This document shows, in pieces, positions 27,837 through 40,064 of a DNA stretch of 64,000 nucleotides. This stretch comes from Burkholderiales bacterium UBA4615 (GTDB taxonomy: Bacteria; Pseudomonadota; Gammaproteobacteria; Burkholderiales; Burkholderiaceae_E). Position numbers and translations under genes: made by a program. Positions within the stretch are counted from its first letter, which is position 1; the number at the start of each line of letters is the position of its first letter. Location of the stretch: assembly GCA_002386465.1 (NCBI GenBank), contig DGIT01000144.1, positions 13,693-77,692 on the forward strand. The letters are read 5' to 3'. Below the pieces are notes generated by a model. It saw only the letters and a program-made list of their open reading frames with translations, did not search any database and was not told where the DNA came from.

Positions 27837-28381
27837 TCGCGCTTCCGCCGGGGCGCAGCAAAAGAAAATGGCTGTTGGCAACGCTGGCTGCTGTGGGGGC
27901 CGGGGTGGCGGGGATGACCAGCGCACGAAAATTGCACCCGGTCATCACCCCTGACCACGCGGTCAGTACGTTCCAGGCCGTGTCGCTGCCTGATTCCGCG
28001 GGCAAACCGATCGAGATGTCCCGGTTTGCCGGACGCCCCCTAGTGGTGAATTTCTGGGCTACCTGGTGCCCGCCCTGCGTCGAAGAGATGCCGGAACTGT
28101 CGGCTCTGTATAAGGAGCGCAAGGCCAAGGGCCTGCAAATGATCGGTATCGGTATCGATTCTGCAGCGAAGGTGGCGGATTTTGCTGCCAGGTCACCCGT
28201 TTCCTATCCCCTTGTCGTAGCCGGACTGAGCGGCACTGAGTTGGCTCGCGCCTTCGGCAACACAACCGGCGGACTGCCGTTTACGGTCCTGATCGATCGA
28301 CATGGCCGGATCGCCCAACGCATTCCAGGACGCGTCAAGATCGACGCGCTGCGTTTCTCCATCGACGCGCTCGACCCCTAA
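27833..28381 (+). CDS. TlpA-like thioredoxin fold protein
   Basis: 182-residue membrane-anchored thiol-disulfide protein. After a basic N-terminus and a membrane segment (residues 13-29) comes a periplasmic thioredoxin domain with WATWCPPCVEEMPEL (Cys79 and Cys82) and GLPFTVLIDRHGRIA (cis-Pro). Such proteins reduce cytochrome c apoprotein cysteines or other periplasmic disulfides. ATGA overlap with the preceding gene. A CcsA-like gene lies at 44458, but no linked cytochrome c maturation set is present. Confidence 0.87.
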   Translation: MIALPPGRSKRKWLLATLAAVGAGVAGMTSARKLHPVITPDHAVSTFQAVSLPDSAGKPIEMSRFAGRPLVVNFWATWCPPCVEEMPELSALYKERKAKGLQMIGIGIDSAAKVADFAARSPVSYPLVVAGLSGTELARAFGNTTGGLPFTVLIDRHGRIAQRIPGRVKIDALRFSIDALDP

Positions 28382-28447
28382 ACTGGACATACTGGCGAAT
28401 CACGGCGCACAATGCACGCCAACTTCGCCGAAGATGTCGACATCTTG

Positions 28448-28891
28448 ATGGACAAGACGGTCTGGGTTCTGCACGGCCCCAACCTCAATCTGCTGGGCAC
28501 CCGCGAGCCAAACACCTATGGCTCGACTACGCTTGCGCAAATTGACGAGATGCTGCAAACGGTCGCTCAGGCGGCAGGCGTTCAGGTCGAGAGCTTTCAG
28601 AGCAACCACGAAGGCGTTCTGGTTGATCGGATTCACGCCGCACGGACCGCAGGCGTTGGGTTCATCGTCATCAATCCGGCTGCCTTCACGCATACAAGTG
28701 TCGCGATTCGCGACGCACTCGCCGCAGTCGCCATCCCATTCGTCGAAGTGCATCTGTCCAACGTCCATCGGCGCGAGACCTTTCGTCACCACTCCTACCT
28801 GTCGGATCAGGCGGTAGGGGTGATCGCGGGATTAGGGCCTGAGGGCTACCGCTTCGGATTGCAGTTCGCCATCGATTCGCTGCGTGCCTGA
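28448..28891 (+). CDS. aroQ: Type II 3-dehydroquinate dehydratase
   Basis: 147-residue shikimate pathway enzyme that dehydrates 3-dehydroquinate. Motifs: [19 protein letters not shown] (catalytic Tyr in TYG), [29 protein letters not shown]. The length is the family standard (about 146). I chose the ATG at 28448 ([10 protein letters not shown]); an ATG twelve codons earlier adds a non-conserved tail. It is followed 38 bases later by accB. Confidence 0.95.
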   Translation: MDKTVWVLHGPNLNLLGTREPNTYGSTTLAQIDEMLQTVAQAAGVQVESFQSNHEGVLVDRIHAARTAGVGFIVINPAAFTHTSVAIRDALAAVAIPFVEVHLSNVHRRETFRHHSYLSDQAVGVIAGLGPEGYRFGLQFAIDSLRA

Positions 28892-28929
28892 TGGAACGCC
28901 GCACACGTCTGTTTACGGAAAGTGTTCAT

Positions 28930-29406
28930 ATGGATCTTCGCAAGCTGAAAACCCTAATCGATCTGGTGGCCGAGTCCGGCATCGCCGAACTTGAAATTAC
29001 CGAGGGCGACGGCAAGGTGCGCATCGTCAAGGGGCCACAAGGGCAGGCGCCAGGCTACTACCCTCCCCCCGTGATGGCAGTGGCCCCGCAGGCCGCACCA
29101 GCAGCCGCGATGCCGGCTGCGGCGCCCACCAGCGCAGCCCCAGCTGCCGAAGCCGCGCCCGCAGCACCGTCGGGCCATGTGGTGAAGTCGCCAATGGTGG
29201 GGACCTTCTACCGCTCCGCCAATCCCAATTCGGCACCCTTCGCCGAGGTGGGCGCTTCGGTGAAGGCCGGCGAGACGCTGTGCATCATCGAAGCCATGAA
29301 GCTGATGAACGAAATCGAATCGGACATGGCAGGCACCGTCAAAGCCATCCTCGTCGAGAACGGCCAGCCTGTTGAGTACGGACAGCCACTCTTCGTGATC
29401 GAGTGA
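28930..29406 (+). CDS. accB: Biotin carboxyl carrier protein of acetyl-CoA carboxylase
   Basis: 158-residue carrier with an N-terminal helical part, an Ala/Pro linker (about 41-85) and a C-terminal biotinyl domain. The acceptor site is EAMKLMN (Lys124), in [19 protein letters not shown]. The ATG at 28930 ([11 protein letters not shown]) matches the family start; the reading frame extends upstream into the aroQ stop region. Four bases separate it from accC. Confidence 0.95.
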   Translation: MDLRKLKTLIDLVAESGIAELEITEGDGKVRIVKGPQGQAPGYYPPPVMAVAPQAAPAAAMPAAAPTSAAPAAEAAPAAPSGHVVKSPMVGTFYRSANPNSAPFAEVGASVKAGETLCIIEAMKLMNEIESDMAGTVKAILVENGQPVEYGQPLFVIE

Positions 29407-29410
29407 GCCC

Positions 29411-30760
29411 ATGTTCGACAAGATCCTGATCGCCAACCGCGGCGAGATCGCCCTGCGTATCCAGCGGGCATGCCGGGAACTCGGCATCAAGACGGTCGTG
29501 GTGCATTCCGAGGCCGACACCGAAGCCAAGTACGTGAAGCTCGCCGACGAGTCGGTGTGCATCGGTCCTGCGCCATCGCGCGAAAGCTACCTCAACATAC
29601 CGGCGATCATCAGTGCGGCAGAGGTCACCGATTCCGAGGCAATCCACCCGGGCTACGGATTCCTCTCTGAAAACGCTGACTTTGCAGAGCGGGTTGAGAA
29701 GAGCGGATTCGTGTTCATCGGTCCCAAACCCGAGTCGATCCGCATCATGGGCGACAAGGTCAGTGCAAAGGACGCGATGCGCGCTGCGGGCGTACCGGTG
29801 GTACCGGGCTCAGAGGGTGCTTTGCCGGAAGACCCGAAGGAAATCGTCCGGATTGCCCGTGCCGTGGGCTACCCGGTGATCATCAAGGCGTCGGGCGGCG
29901 GCGGCGGGCGCGGCATGCGCGTGGTGAATACCGAGGCGGCGCTCCTGCATGCGGTGACCACCACACGCAGTGAAGCAGGCGCGGCCTTCGGCAACCCCGC
30001 GGTCTATCTCGAGAAGTTTCTGGAAAATCCGCGTCACATCGAAATTCAGGTGCTGGCCGATTCGTTTAAGCATGCTGTCTATCTGGGCGAGCGCGACTGC
30101 TCCATGCAGCGGCGTCACCAGAAGGTGATTGAGGAAGCGCCCGCGCCGGGTATCAACCGGCGCCTGATCGATCGGATCGGGGCCCGATGTGCCGACGCCT
30201 GTCGCAAGATCGGTTACCGGGGCGCCGGCACATTCGAATTTCTGTTCGAAGACGGCGAGTTCTATTTCATCGAGATGAACACGCGTGTGCAGGTTGAGCA
30301 TCCTGTCACTGAGCAGATCACAGGCATCGACATCGTGCAGGAGCAGATCCGGATCGCGGCTGGCGAAGCGCTGCGCTTCAGGCAACGCGACATCCAGATT
30401 CGCGGGCACGCAATCGAATGCCGGATCAATGCCGAGGACCCATACAAATTCACGCCCTCACCCGGGCGAATCACGGCCTGGCATCCGCCCGGCGGACCAG
30501 GCATTCGTGTGGACTCCCATGCGTACGCCAATTATTTCGTGCCGCCGAATTACGATTCGATGATCGGCAAGGTCATTGCCACGGGCGATACCCGCGAGCA
30601 GGCACTGAGACGTATGCGCATCGCACTCTCTGAGATGGTGGTGGAAGGCATCCTGACCAATCTGCCGCTGCACCGCGAGTTGCTCGCCGATTCCAGCTTC
30701 GTGGCGGGAGGCACCTCGATTCATTATCTCGAGAACAAGCTCGCCGAGCGTAAGCACTGA
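29411..30760 (+). CDS. accC: Biotin carboxylase subunit of acetyl-CoA carboxylase
   Basis: 449-residue ATP-grasp enzyme that carboxylates the biotin on AccB. Starts [20 protein letters not shown] loop [36 protein letters not shown] (catalytic and metal site); [13 protein letters not shown]. Length is normal. It acts with AccB, and with AccA/AccD encoded elsewhere, in the first step of fatty acid synthesis. Confidence 0.97.
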   Translation: MFDKILIANRGEIALRIQRACRELGIKTVVVHSEADTEAKYVKLADESVCIGPAPSRESYLNIPAIISAAEVTDSEAIHPGYGFLSENADFAERVEKSGFVFIGPKPESIRIMGDKVSAKDAMRAAGVPVVPGSEGALPEDPKEIVRIARAVGYPVIIKASGGGGGRGMRVVNTEAALLHAVTTTRSEAGAAFGNPAVYLEKFLENPRHIEIQVLADSFKHAVYLGERDCSMQRRHQKVIEEAPAPGINRRLIDRIGARCADACRKIGYRGAGTFEFLFEDGEFYFIEMNTRVQVEHPVTEQITGIDIVQEQIRIAAGEALRFRQRDIQIRGHAIECRINAEDPYKFTPSPGRITAWHPPGGPGIRVDSHAYANYFVPPNYDSMIGKVIATGDTREQALRRMRIALSEMVVEGILTNLPLHRELLADSSFVAGGTSIHYLENKLAERKH

Positions 30761-30771
30761 CGCGATCAGCC

Positions 30772-31677
30772 ATGGCAGGCTGGCGCGAAGTGGTCATCGA
30801 GGTCGGACGGGAAGAGGCCGAGCCCTGGAGCGATGCGCTGATCGAGGCGGGAGCGCTGTCTGTCCAGGCCGATGATGCCGATGCGGAATCGCCCGATGAG
30901 CAACCGCTCTATGGCGAGCCAGGCATGCCGGCCGCGCAGCCAAGCACCGTGCCCGGCTGGAACCGCACCGTCCTGTCTGCTCTCATCGAGGAAACGGACG
31001 ACCCCGCTGCCCTGCTGCAAGCGGCGGCTGATGCGCTGGGGCGTGCTGCACCGGCCGCCCTGCAGGTGCGCACTGTGGCCGATCGCGACTGGGTGGCGCT
31101 GACGCAGTCGCAGTTCGATCCGATCGACATTGGCGAGCGGCTCGTCATCACGCCCAGTTGGCACACCTCAGACAGCGGACGCATCGCCATCGTGCTGGAC
31201 CCTGGCCTCGCCTTCGGCACCGGCAGTCATCCGACAACGCAGCTGTGCCTCCAATGGCTCGAGCGCTCCATGCCCGCGGGCGCGCGCATCATCGACTACG
31301 GCTGCGGCTCGGGCATTCTTGCGATTGCTGCGGCCAGGCTGGGCGCGCGCGAGGTGGTCGGCATTGATATTGACCCCCAAGCCCTGATCGCCACCCGCGA
31401 CAACGCGTTGCGCAACCAGGTGGCAGTCACAGTGCAGGGGTCCGATGCCCCGGCCCCAGCGCCGGCCCAGGTGGTGGTTGCCAATATTCTGTCCAGTCCG
31501 CTCAAGCTCCTGGCTCCGGTCCTGATTGACCTGGTGCAACCGGGTGGTCATCTGGTGCTCTCAGGTGTGCTCGAGCGTCAAATCGACGAGGTCGCTCAGG
31601 CCTATGGCCCACGCATGATGCTGCACACCGACGCGGTCGCTGAAGGCTGGGCTTGTCTGGTCGGCATCAAAGCCTGA
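30772..31677 (+). CDS. prmA: Ribosomal protein L11 methyltransferase
   Basis: 301-residue SAM-dependent methyltransferase that trimethylates L11. The N-terminal substrate domain (REVVIEVGREEAEPWSDALIEAGALSV) precedes the Rossmann part with IIDYGCGSGILAIAAARLG (motif I) and VVANILSSPLKLLAP. The order accB, accC, prmA is common in proteobacteria. Eleven bases follow accC. Confidence 0.95.
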   Translation: MAGWREVVIEVGREEAEPWSDALIEAGALSVQADDADAESPDEQPLYGEPGMPAAQPSTVPGWNRTVLSALIEETDDPAALLQAAADALGRAAPAALQVRTVADRDWVALTQSQFDPIDIGERLVITPSWHTSDSGRIAIVLDPGLAFGTGSHPTTQLCLQWLERSMPAGARIIDYGCGSGILAIAAARLGAREVVGIDIDPQALIATRDNALRNQVAVTVQGSDAPAPAPAQVVVANILSSPLKLLAPVLIDLVQPGGHLVLSGVLERQIDEVAQAYGPRMMLHTDAVAEGWACLVGIKA

Positions 31678-31689
31678 TGATCGTTGGCC

Positions 31690-32955
31690 ATGACGCTAGC
31701 GACCACCTGCCCGAGTTGCCGCACGAGCTTCAAGGTCGTTCCTGACCAGCTCAAGCTGCGTCGTGGTCTGGTGCGGTGCGGAAAATGTGAGCATGTGTTT
31801 TCCGGTATCGACTTCCTGACCTATGTAGAGCCGGCCGACACGCGCGCATCGCTGCAGGCGCCGCCCGGCAGCTTGCCTGAGCGGTCTCCTGCCGTGCGCA
31901 TCCCGACCCCTGAGGGCACGACGATTCTCGCTGCTGCACGGGTGCGAGCGGTCCAGGCGACACTCGCGTCGGCACAAGCCATGCAGGCGTCACCGTCAGC
32001 ACCGGAGCCCTCGACGGGTGCAGTCGATCCAAACACGGATCTGAAGCTGACGGCTGATCCGATGCGTGATCGCACCGACGCGCTGCACACCGCGTTTTTC
32101 ATCCCGGATACGGACTTCGGGGCCCACACGATTGATGGCTACGAAGCGGCGTCCGCTGCACCCCGGCAGGCAGGCACGCCGCAGCCCGGTATGCCTTCAT
32201 CGGGAATGCCTTCGTCAAGCCCCGCTCACTCGAGCGCGCCACAAGCACCAGCCAGCGCATCGCCGGAGCGACTCACACCGTCGCGAGAGCCACGCCCCTT
32301 TACACCTTTCGAGCCACATGAGCCCGAAGCGGTCGAATCCATCACGCTGACGTCGACACCCGCTGCCGCCGAGTTGCCGGATTCGCCCATGACGACCGCC
32401 GAACCCGCGCCCTCTTCGGTGGCAGACGCCCCATTGTGGACGCCAACCGTGCAGGCCGATGACACCCTTGCCGAACCTGCACGATCTCGGTGGCCAACCC
32501 TGGCGGCCGCAGCCGTCCTGGCCACCGCACTGGGCGCACAGGCGCTCGTCGGTTGGCGAGACGACATCGCTGCGCGGCTGCCAGCGCTTGCTCCACTGCT
32601 GTCGCAGGTCATGAGCGTCTTCGGATGGTCAGTCGCTTCGCCACGCAATCGTGATGCGCTGAGCATCGAATCGTTTGAATTGCGCGCCGGCAATACCGCA
32701 GGCGAATTCGAATTGTCGGCACTGCTAAGTAATCGTGCCGCCTATCCGGTGGCCCTTCCAGCGTTGGAGCTCACGCTCAAAGACAGCGCAGGCGGGGTCA
32801 TGCTCAGAAAAGTGTTGACCGCAGCAGACTACTCAAATGCGTCGCAGAATGCGGCCTCTCCACTGCCAGGTCGCTCCGAGCGCGCGGTGCGCGTGCAGAT
32901 GGCGCTCAACGGCCCTGCTCCAGCTGGCTATTCTGCCGATCTCTTCTATCCCTGA
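31690..32955 (+). CDS. Zinc-ribbon and DUF3426 domain protein
   Basis: 421-residue membrane protein. It opens with a zinc ribbon, Cys7-x2-Cys10 and Cys30-x2-Cys33 (CPSC, CGKC), then a long low-complexity linker rich in Pro, Ser and Ala (residues about 60-250), one membrane segment (near 265-290) and a periplasmic C-terminal domain (LRAGNTAGEFELSALLSNRAAYPVALPALELTL), the MJ0042/DUF3426 layout. The in-frame TTG at 31684 is less likely than the ATG at 31690. Function unknown; this position after prmA is conserved in many betaproteobacteria. Confidence 0.83.
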   Translation: MTLATTCPSCRTSFKVVPDQLKLRRGLVRCGKCEHVFSGIDFLTYVEPADTRASLQAPPGSLPERSPAVRIPTPEGTTILAAARVRAVQATLASAQAMQASPSAPEPSTGAVDPNTDLKLTADPMRDRTDALHTAFFIPDTDFGAHTIDGYEAASAAPRQAGTPQPGMPSSGMPSSSPAHSSAPQAPASASPERLTPSREPRPFTPFEPHEPEAVESITLTSTPAAAELPDSPMTTAEPAPSSVADAPLWTPTVQADDTLAEPARSRWPTLAAAAVLATALGAQALVGWRDDIAARLPALAPLLSQVMSVFGWSVASPRNRDALSIESFELRAGNTAGEFELSALLSNRAAYPVALPALELTLKDSAGGVMLRKVLTAADYSNASQNAASPLPGRSERAVRVQMALNGPAPAGYSADLFYP

Positions 32956-32983
32956 CTCCGACTTTACGAACTGCCTTCACGAC

Positions 32984-33922
32984 ATGACTGCGACTCGCGT
33001 ACTTATCAGTGGTTCGATGGCTTACGACACCATCATGGTCTTCGATGGTCACTTCAAAGACCATATCCTGCCCGATCGCGTGCACATGCTGAACGTGTCA
33101 TTTCTGGCGCCCCGGCTGAAGCGCGAATTCGGCGGTTGCGCGGCCAATATTGCCTACACGCTCAATGGTCTGGGCGGCTCGGCCTGCGTACTGGCTGCTG
33201 TGGGTAGCGATGGGGCCGATTACGTGAAAAGGCTGTCGGCGATGGGCATCGACACGTCACTGATCCTGCAGTGCGCCGACCATTACACCGCGCAGGCTTT
33301 TATCACCACCGATCTTTCAGACAATCAGATTTCGGCCTTCCATCCGGGTGCGATGGGGCGCGCTCATGAAGTGGCGGCGCCATCCACAGCAGCGTGGGGG
33401 ATTGTGGCGCCCAATGGGAAGGACGCCATGTTGCGTCATGCGCGCGAGTTCTCCACCTCGGGCACACCCTGGATCTTCGATCCGGGCCAGGCCTTGCCGA
33501 TGTTTTCCGGCGATGAATTGCGAGCACTGCTTGCTCAGGCCCATGCACTGACCGTGAACGATTACGAGAGCAAGCTGCTAAGCGAAAAGACCGGCCTGAG
33601 CGAGACTGACATTGCCGCAAGCGTGGCTACACAAGTCGTGACGATGGGCGGGGACGGTTGCCTGATTCGCCAGGATGGCAAAACAGAGCGCGTGGCCGCG
33701 GCGAAGATCACGCGCGCCGCAGACCCGACCGGCTGTGGCGATGCGTTTCGAGGAGGCTTGCTCTATGCGCTGTCGCGCAATCTTGGATGGCAGACAGCTG
33801 TGCGTTTGGGCAGTGTCATGGGAGCCATCAAGATCGAACATGATGGCCCGCAAAACCACCCGGTCACGCGCGACGAAGCGGCGCGTCGCTATCAGGCGAA
33901 CTACGGCGCTGCGCCCTGGTAG
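32984..33922 (+). CDS. PfkB family carbohydrate/nucleoside kinase
   Basis: 312-residue ribokinase-fold kinase. The substrate loop GGCAANIAYTLNGLGGS and the catalytic anion hole ADPTGCGDAFRGGLLYAL are the two PfkB signatures. It resembles adenosine kinase-like members found next to DUF3426 genes in betaproteobacteria, but ribose, fructose or a nucleoside remain possible. The ATG at 32984 follows the DUF3426 stop by 28 bases. It converges with yggT. Confidence 0.88.
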   Translation: MTATRVLISGSMAYDTIMVFDGHFKDHILPDRVHMLNVSFLAPRLKREFGGCAANIAYTLNGLGGSACVLAAVGSDGADYVKRLSAMGIDTSLILQCADHYTAQAFITTDLSDNQISAFHPGAMGRAHEVAAPSTAAWGIVAPNGKDAMLRHAREFSTSGTPWIFDPGQALPMFSGDELRALLAQAHALTVNDYESKLLSEKTGLSETDIAASVATQVVTMGGDGCLIRQDGKTERVAAAKITRAADPTGCGDAFRGGLLYALSRNLGWQTAVRLGSVMGAIKIEHDGPQNHPVTRDEAARRYQANYGAAPW

Positions 33923-33956
33923 GTGGCAGACACAGACATCGCGATCGGCAGAGTCA

Positions 33957-34511
33957 TCAAGGCAGACGGACCGCGATGAAACCTGGGTCGACGAACATCA
34001 GCAAAATTTGCAGCAAGATGATCAGCGCCAACGGGGAAAGATCCACGCCCCCGATCGGCGGAATGATCTTCTTGAAGGGCGCCAGCAAAGGTTGCGTGAG
34101 CTGAGCGATAGCGGGAGCAAGAGGCGCAAAAGGATTGACCCAGGACAGAATAGCCTGAAGGATCACCAGTCCGATCGCAAGATAAATCACTGAGCGGGCC
34201 AGCCAGAAAACCGCCCTCAACAACACCTCGCCTGGATTCGGGATTCGCCCCCCTGAGGCGAGAATCGCGAAGGTCAGTGAGACCAGTACTGCAATCAGCA
34301 CCGCCGCCAGGACGCTCGCCCAATCCATCGTACGCGTGGGCGCGATCAACTTGCGCAAGGGCATGACCAACCAATCAGTCAGGGCGCTGAGGAACTGACT
34401 GATCGGATTACGGGGATTCAGATGAAGCCGATGGCCGTAGGCCCTCAGCACGCAAGACACTGCGAGCAGGCTTCCGAGCGTTTCGATGAGCAACCACAGG
34501 ATTTGAGCCAT
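33957..34511 (-). CDS. yggT: YggT family integral membrane protein
   Basis: 184-residue inner-membrane protein with two YggT repeats, each a pair of membrane segments, with the repeat loop ILSWVNPFAPLAPAI and LTQPLLAPFKKIIPPIGGVDLSPL near the C-terminus. The family is linked to osmotic or K+ homeostasis but its mechanism is not defined. The ATG at 34511 is the only start that keeps the first membrane helix at the N-terminus. A terminator (34531-34556) separates it from the histone-like gene, so it has its own promoter. Confidence 0.9.
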   Translation of the reverse strand: MAQILWLLIETLGSLLAVSCVLRAYGHRLHLNPRNPISQFLSALTDWLVMPLRKLIAPTRTMDWASVLAAVLIAVLVSLTFAILASGGRIPNPGEVLLRAVFWLARSVIYLAIGLVILQAILSWVNPFAPLAPAIAQLTQPLLAPFKKIIPPIGGVDLSPLALIILLQILLMFVDPGFIAVRLP

Positions 34512-34530
34512 TGCGCCGGGATTCTCCCAC

Positions 34531-34556
34531 AAAAAAAACGCGCCCCGAAGGGCGCG
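34531..34556 (-). terminator. Rho-independent terminator of the histone-like gene
   Basis: Read on the minus strand: CGCGCCC, loop TTCG, GGGCGCG, then eight T. Seven perfect base pairs with a stable tetraloop. It stands 80 bases after the histone-like stop (34636) and 20 bases before the yggT start. Confidence 0.93.
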
Positions 34557-34635
34557 TGGGGCTGCTCAGGCAGGATCGTTGTGATGTGATGCGTTGATCC
34601 TGCCCGGGTCGGCCAACAAGGGCCGGCCTGTTCAA

Positions 34636-35103
34636 TCAGGGCTTGTTGCCGGTCGGAAAGGGCCAGGCTGCAGCCGGATTCAGAGGCTTTGCAGCAGCAG
34701 CCGGTCGCTCTGCCTTTTTGGCAGGCTTCTTGGCAGCTTTCTTGGCAGCAGGCTTCTTCGCGGCAGCAGGCTTCTTCGAGGCCGATTTCTTCGCTGCAGC
34801 TTTCTTCGCTGCAGGCTTCTTCGCGGCTGCTTTCTTGGCAGCGGGCTTCTTGGCAGCCGCTTTCTTGGCTGCAGGCTTTTTGGCCGCAGGCTTCTTCGCA
34901 GCGACTTTCTTCGCAGCAGGCTTCTTGGCGGCTACTTTCTTCGCAGCGGGCTTCTTCGCTGCGACTTTCTTGGCAGCCGGCTTCTTCGCGGCGGCCTTCT
35001 TAGCAGCCGGCTTCTTGGCAGCTACTTTCTTGGCGGCTGGTTTTTTGGCAGCGGGTTTCTTAGCGATGGGTTTCTTCGCAGCAGCTTTCTTGGCGGTGGC
35101 CAT
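34636..35103 (-). CDS. Histone H1-like Ala/Lys/Pro-rich protein
   Basis: 155-residue, very basic protein made almost wholly of Ala, Lys and Pro, with Val as the main variant. After [12 protein letters not shown] it runs as tandem repeats of the pentapeptide type [10 protein letters not shown] for about 120 residues, then a short tail with Glu-Arg-Pro, Leu-Asn and Trp-Pro ([12 protein letters not shown]). It would bind DNA or RNA without a folded core, like AlgP or the Bordetella BpH1 proteins. AAGGAG lies seven bases before the ATG at 35103. The repetition is in the DNA too, so the length may vary between strains. Confidence 0.85.
   Translation of the reverse strand: MATAKKAAAKKPIAKKPAAKKPAAKKVAAKKPAAKKAAAKKPAAKKVAAKKPAAKKVAAKKPAAKKVAAKKPAAKKPAAKKAAAKKPAAKKAAAKKPAAKKAAAKKSASKKPAAAKKPAAKKAAKKPAKKAERPAAAAKPLNPAAAWPFPTGNKP
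34700..35100. repeat. In-gene tandem repeat array in the histone-like gene
   Basis: Roughly 15-base units (plus strand, of the type GGCTTCTTNGCNGC) follow each other across most of the coding region, differing mainly at the wobble base of alanine codons (GCA, GCG, GCT, GCC). Longer 30-base alternation of Pro-Ala-Ala-Lys-Lys and Val-Ala-Ala-Lys-Lys is visible. Such arrays often change copy number. Confidence 0.75.
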
Positions 35104-35490
35104 GGTAAGACTCCTTAGATTGGACTGATGATCATGGAAACCCGGTCGGGTGCGGGTTCAATCCCGATTCCCTGCGGGCTATTCATCGGCGCAAGAACGC
35201 ATGCTGTGTTTCTTACGCTAATGAATGCGGTGGCATGTGTCGACCGTACGGGCCGGACACGAAAAAGGCGTCGGGCCTGAGGGCCGGACGCCTGCATGAC
35301 ATACGACGGTCGCGAGGGAATGTGGCGGGAGGTTTCATCGGGGCATCGCATGCTCAATGCAGGCGACTGACCCAGCGCAGTCCATACGCTTACGCGTTGT
35401 CTGCGCTGATATTGGCCAAGTGAAACCCTTTGAATTCCCGTCAAATCGATTCCCGAGTGCGGTGAGCCGCAGTTCGCTTTCCTGCCGTGA
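35104..35490. other. Intergenic region between histone-like gene and nrdB
   Basis: 387 bases without a gene. It holds the nrdB terminator (35262-35292) and, between it and 35104, the promoter region of the histone-like gene; I could not identify a good -35/-10 pair there. A GGGTTCAATCCC palindrome near 35155-35166 resembles a tRNA T-arm but has no partner arms. Confidence 0.6.
35262..35292 (-). terminator. Rho-independent terminator of nrdB
   Basis: Minus-strand stem GGCGTC, mismatch, GGCC, loop CTCA, GGCC, mismatch, GACGCC, followed by TTTTT. It lies about 200 bases after the nrdB stop at 35491 and upstream of the histone-like gene. Confidence 0.8.
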
Positions 35491-36681
35491 TCAGTCCCAA
35501 CTCAACGCGCCACCCGTCTGATACTCGGTGACGCGTCGCTCAAAGAAGTTTTGTTCTTTTTTCAGATCAAGCATCTCGCTCATCCAGGGGAACGGATTTT
35601 CAGCTCCCGGGAAAAGCGGATCGAGACCGATCTGCTGAGCCCTGCGATTCGCGATGAACCGCAGATACTCTTTGAAGACAGAAGCATTCAGTCCGAGCAC
35701 ACCGCGCGGCATGGTGTCTTCGGCATAGCGGTACTCGAGTTCGACCGCCTGGTGGAACAGGCCCACGATTTCTTCGCGGAAGGCCGGTGTCCAGAGATGC
35801 GGATTTTCCAGCTTGATGGTGTTGATGAGGTCGATGCCGAAATTGCAGTGCATCGACTCGTCGCGCAGGATGTACTGATACTGCTCTGCCGCGCCGATCA
35901 TCTTGTTCTGACGGCCCAGCGCGAGGATCTGAACGAACCCTACGTAAAAGAAGAGACCTTCCATCAGGCAAGCAAAGACGATCAGCGATCTCAGGAGCTT
36001 CTGATCGTTTTCAGGGGTGCCCGTTACAAAATCCGGGTTGGTCAGCGTATCGATGAACGGGATGAGGAACTCATCCTTGTCACGAATCGACTTGACCTCG
36101 TGGTACGCATTGAATACTTCGCCTTCGTCCAAGCCCAGCGATTCGACGATGTACTGATACGCGTGGGTATGGATGGCCTCTTCAAAAGCCTGTCGCAGAA
36201 GGAACTGGCGGCACTCGGGCGCACTGATGTGCCGGTAGGTCCCGAGCACAATGTTGTTGGCTGCAAGCGAATCGGCCGTGACGAAAAATCCGAGGTTGCG
36301 TTTGATCAGGCGGCGCTCGTCTTCCGACAGACCATTAGGATTTTTCCAGAGCGCGATGTCGCGCTCCATGTTGATTTCCTGCGGCATCCAGTGGTTGGCG
36401 CAGCCAGCGAGGTACTTCTCCCAGGCCCATTTGTACTTGAACGGCACAAGCTGGTTGACATCAGCCGAGCCGTTAATGATGCGCTTGTCTTCAACACGGA
36501 CGCGACGGGTATCGCGCGAGATTTGTGTGGCGGTGTGCAGGCGGGAAGCATCGCTGGCCACCGCTTGGGCGGGCGATACGGGCACCGACCGCGAGAAAAG
36601 ATCGGCAGCGGCAGGCACAGCTGCCAGGGCGGCAGCAGGCTTAAACGTGTTGGCAGGAACGGAATCTTCCCAGGAAAGCAT
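35491..36681 (-). CDS. nrdB: Class Ia ribonucleotide reductase, beta subunit
   Basis: 396-residue diiron protein that holds the tyrosyl radical used by NrdA. Iron ligands and the radical site appear in order: TADSLAANN (Asp), [17 protein letters not shown] (Glu, His and the radical Tyr in E-x2-H-x3-Y), [21 protein letters not shown]. An extra N-terminal segment of about 70 residues precedes the conserved core. The separate promoter and 5' leader suggest control apart from nrdA. A promoter with a perfect TTGACA lies in the nrdA-nrdB gap. Confidence 0.96.
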   Translation of the reverse strand: MLSWEDSVPANTFKPAAALAAVPAAADLFSRSVPVSPAQAVASDASRLHTATQISRDTRRVRVEDKRIINGSADVNQLVPFKYKWAWEKYLAGCANHWMPQEINMERDIALWKNPNGLSEDERRLIKRNLGFFVTADSLAANNIVLGTYRHISAPECRQFLLRQAFEEAIHTHAYQYIVESLGLDEGEVFNAYHEVKSIRDKDEFLIPFIDTLTNPDFVTGTPENDQKLLRSLIVFACLMEGLFFYVGFVQILALGRQNKMIGAAEQYQYILRDESMHCNFGIDLINTIKLENPHLWTPAFREEIVGLFHQAVELEYRYAEDTMPRGVLGLNASVFKEYLRFIANRRAQQIGLDPLFPGAENPFPWMSEMLDLKKEQNFFERRVTEYQTGGALSWD

Positions 36682-36718
36682 TTAATGTCTCGCTTCAGAA
36701 TGAGCAGGTAACTGCTTG

Positions 36719-36775
36719 ACCCGACGCAAGATTCGGCTGTTATGCACAGCCCGAATCTTACGGCGCACGTCGGGT
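36719..36775 (-). promoter_or_regulatory. Long interrupted palindrome in the nrdB leader
   Basis: ACCCGACG (36719-36726) pairs with CGTCGGGT (36768-36775). Inside, AAGATTCGGCTGT (36728-36740) pairs with ACAG-C-CCGAATCTT (36746-36759, one bulged C) around a short loop. The structure lies 38-94 bases before the nrdB ATG, inside the predicted transcript. No T run follows, so it is more likely a stability or regulatory stem than a terminator. Confidence 0.5.
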
Positions 36776-36845
36776 GCTTGCAACGGGTTGGTACTTACAA
36801 ACTTGACTTCGCGCAGAAATACATGGCGCCCATACAACAGTATTT

Positions 36846-36875
36846 TCTAGACTCACAAAACGTCTCGCCTGTCAA
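36846..36875 (-). promoter_or_regulatory. Predicted nrdB promoter
   Basis: On the minus strand TTGACA (plus 36870-36875) is a perfect -35 box, 18 bases from TCTAGA (plus 36846-36851), a poor -10. Transcription would start near 36839, giving a leader of about 158 bases that includes the palindrome at 36719-36775. Confidence 0.45.
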
Positions 36876-36923
36876 GGCCACGGCGTTTTGACGAATCTCG
36901 CGCTTGGTAGACGCCTTAGAACG

Positions 36924-39866
<2,943 letters not shown>

Positions 39867-39999
39867 GGGATGGTGACTCCAGATGATTGTTTCGAAGGCC
39901 CGTTCTGGCGGGGTCTGACTGTGTCGCGAAGCGCTTCCTGCAACCGGATGGCCATGATTGGCGCCATCCTGATGGCCGGTTACTGCAAAAACCTCGCCC

Positions 40000-40031
40000 G
40001 TGCCGGTCCGAGACGAAGTGTCTCGGGGCAC
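40000..40031 (-). promoter_or_regulatory. nrdA leader hairpin
   Basis: Minus-strand stem: GTGCC, CCGAGAC, loop ACTTC, GTCTCGG, bulge ACC, GGCAC, i.e. a seven-base perfect stem extended by five pairs beyond a bulge. A TTTTT run follows nine bases later. It would be in the nrdA 5' leader, about 134 bases before the ATG. Confidence 0.5.
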
Positions 40032-40064
40032 TAGATGTAGGGTCAGGGCGATTGATTCGATCTA

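Noticed and set aside
33957..34511. Start of yggT at 34532
   Set aside because: That frame begins with a TTG inside the terminator poly-T and would add a non-conserved head.
34700..35100. CRISPR-like spacing of repeats
   Set aside because: The repeats are contiguous and coding; there are no unique spacers.
34594..35128. Leu/Arg-rich and Phe/Ala-rich plus-strand frames across the histone-like gene
   Set aside because: Low-complexity shadows of the AAKK repeat, with no start context.
35150..35170. tRNA-like T-arm GGGTTCAATCCC
   Set aside because: No acceptor, D or anticodon arms pair around it.
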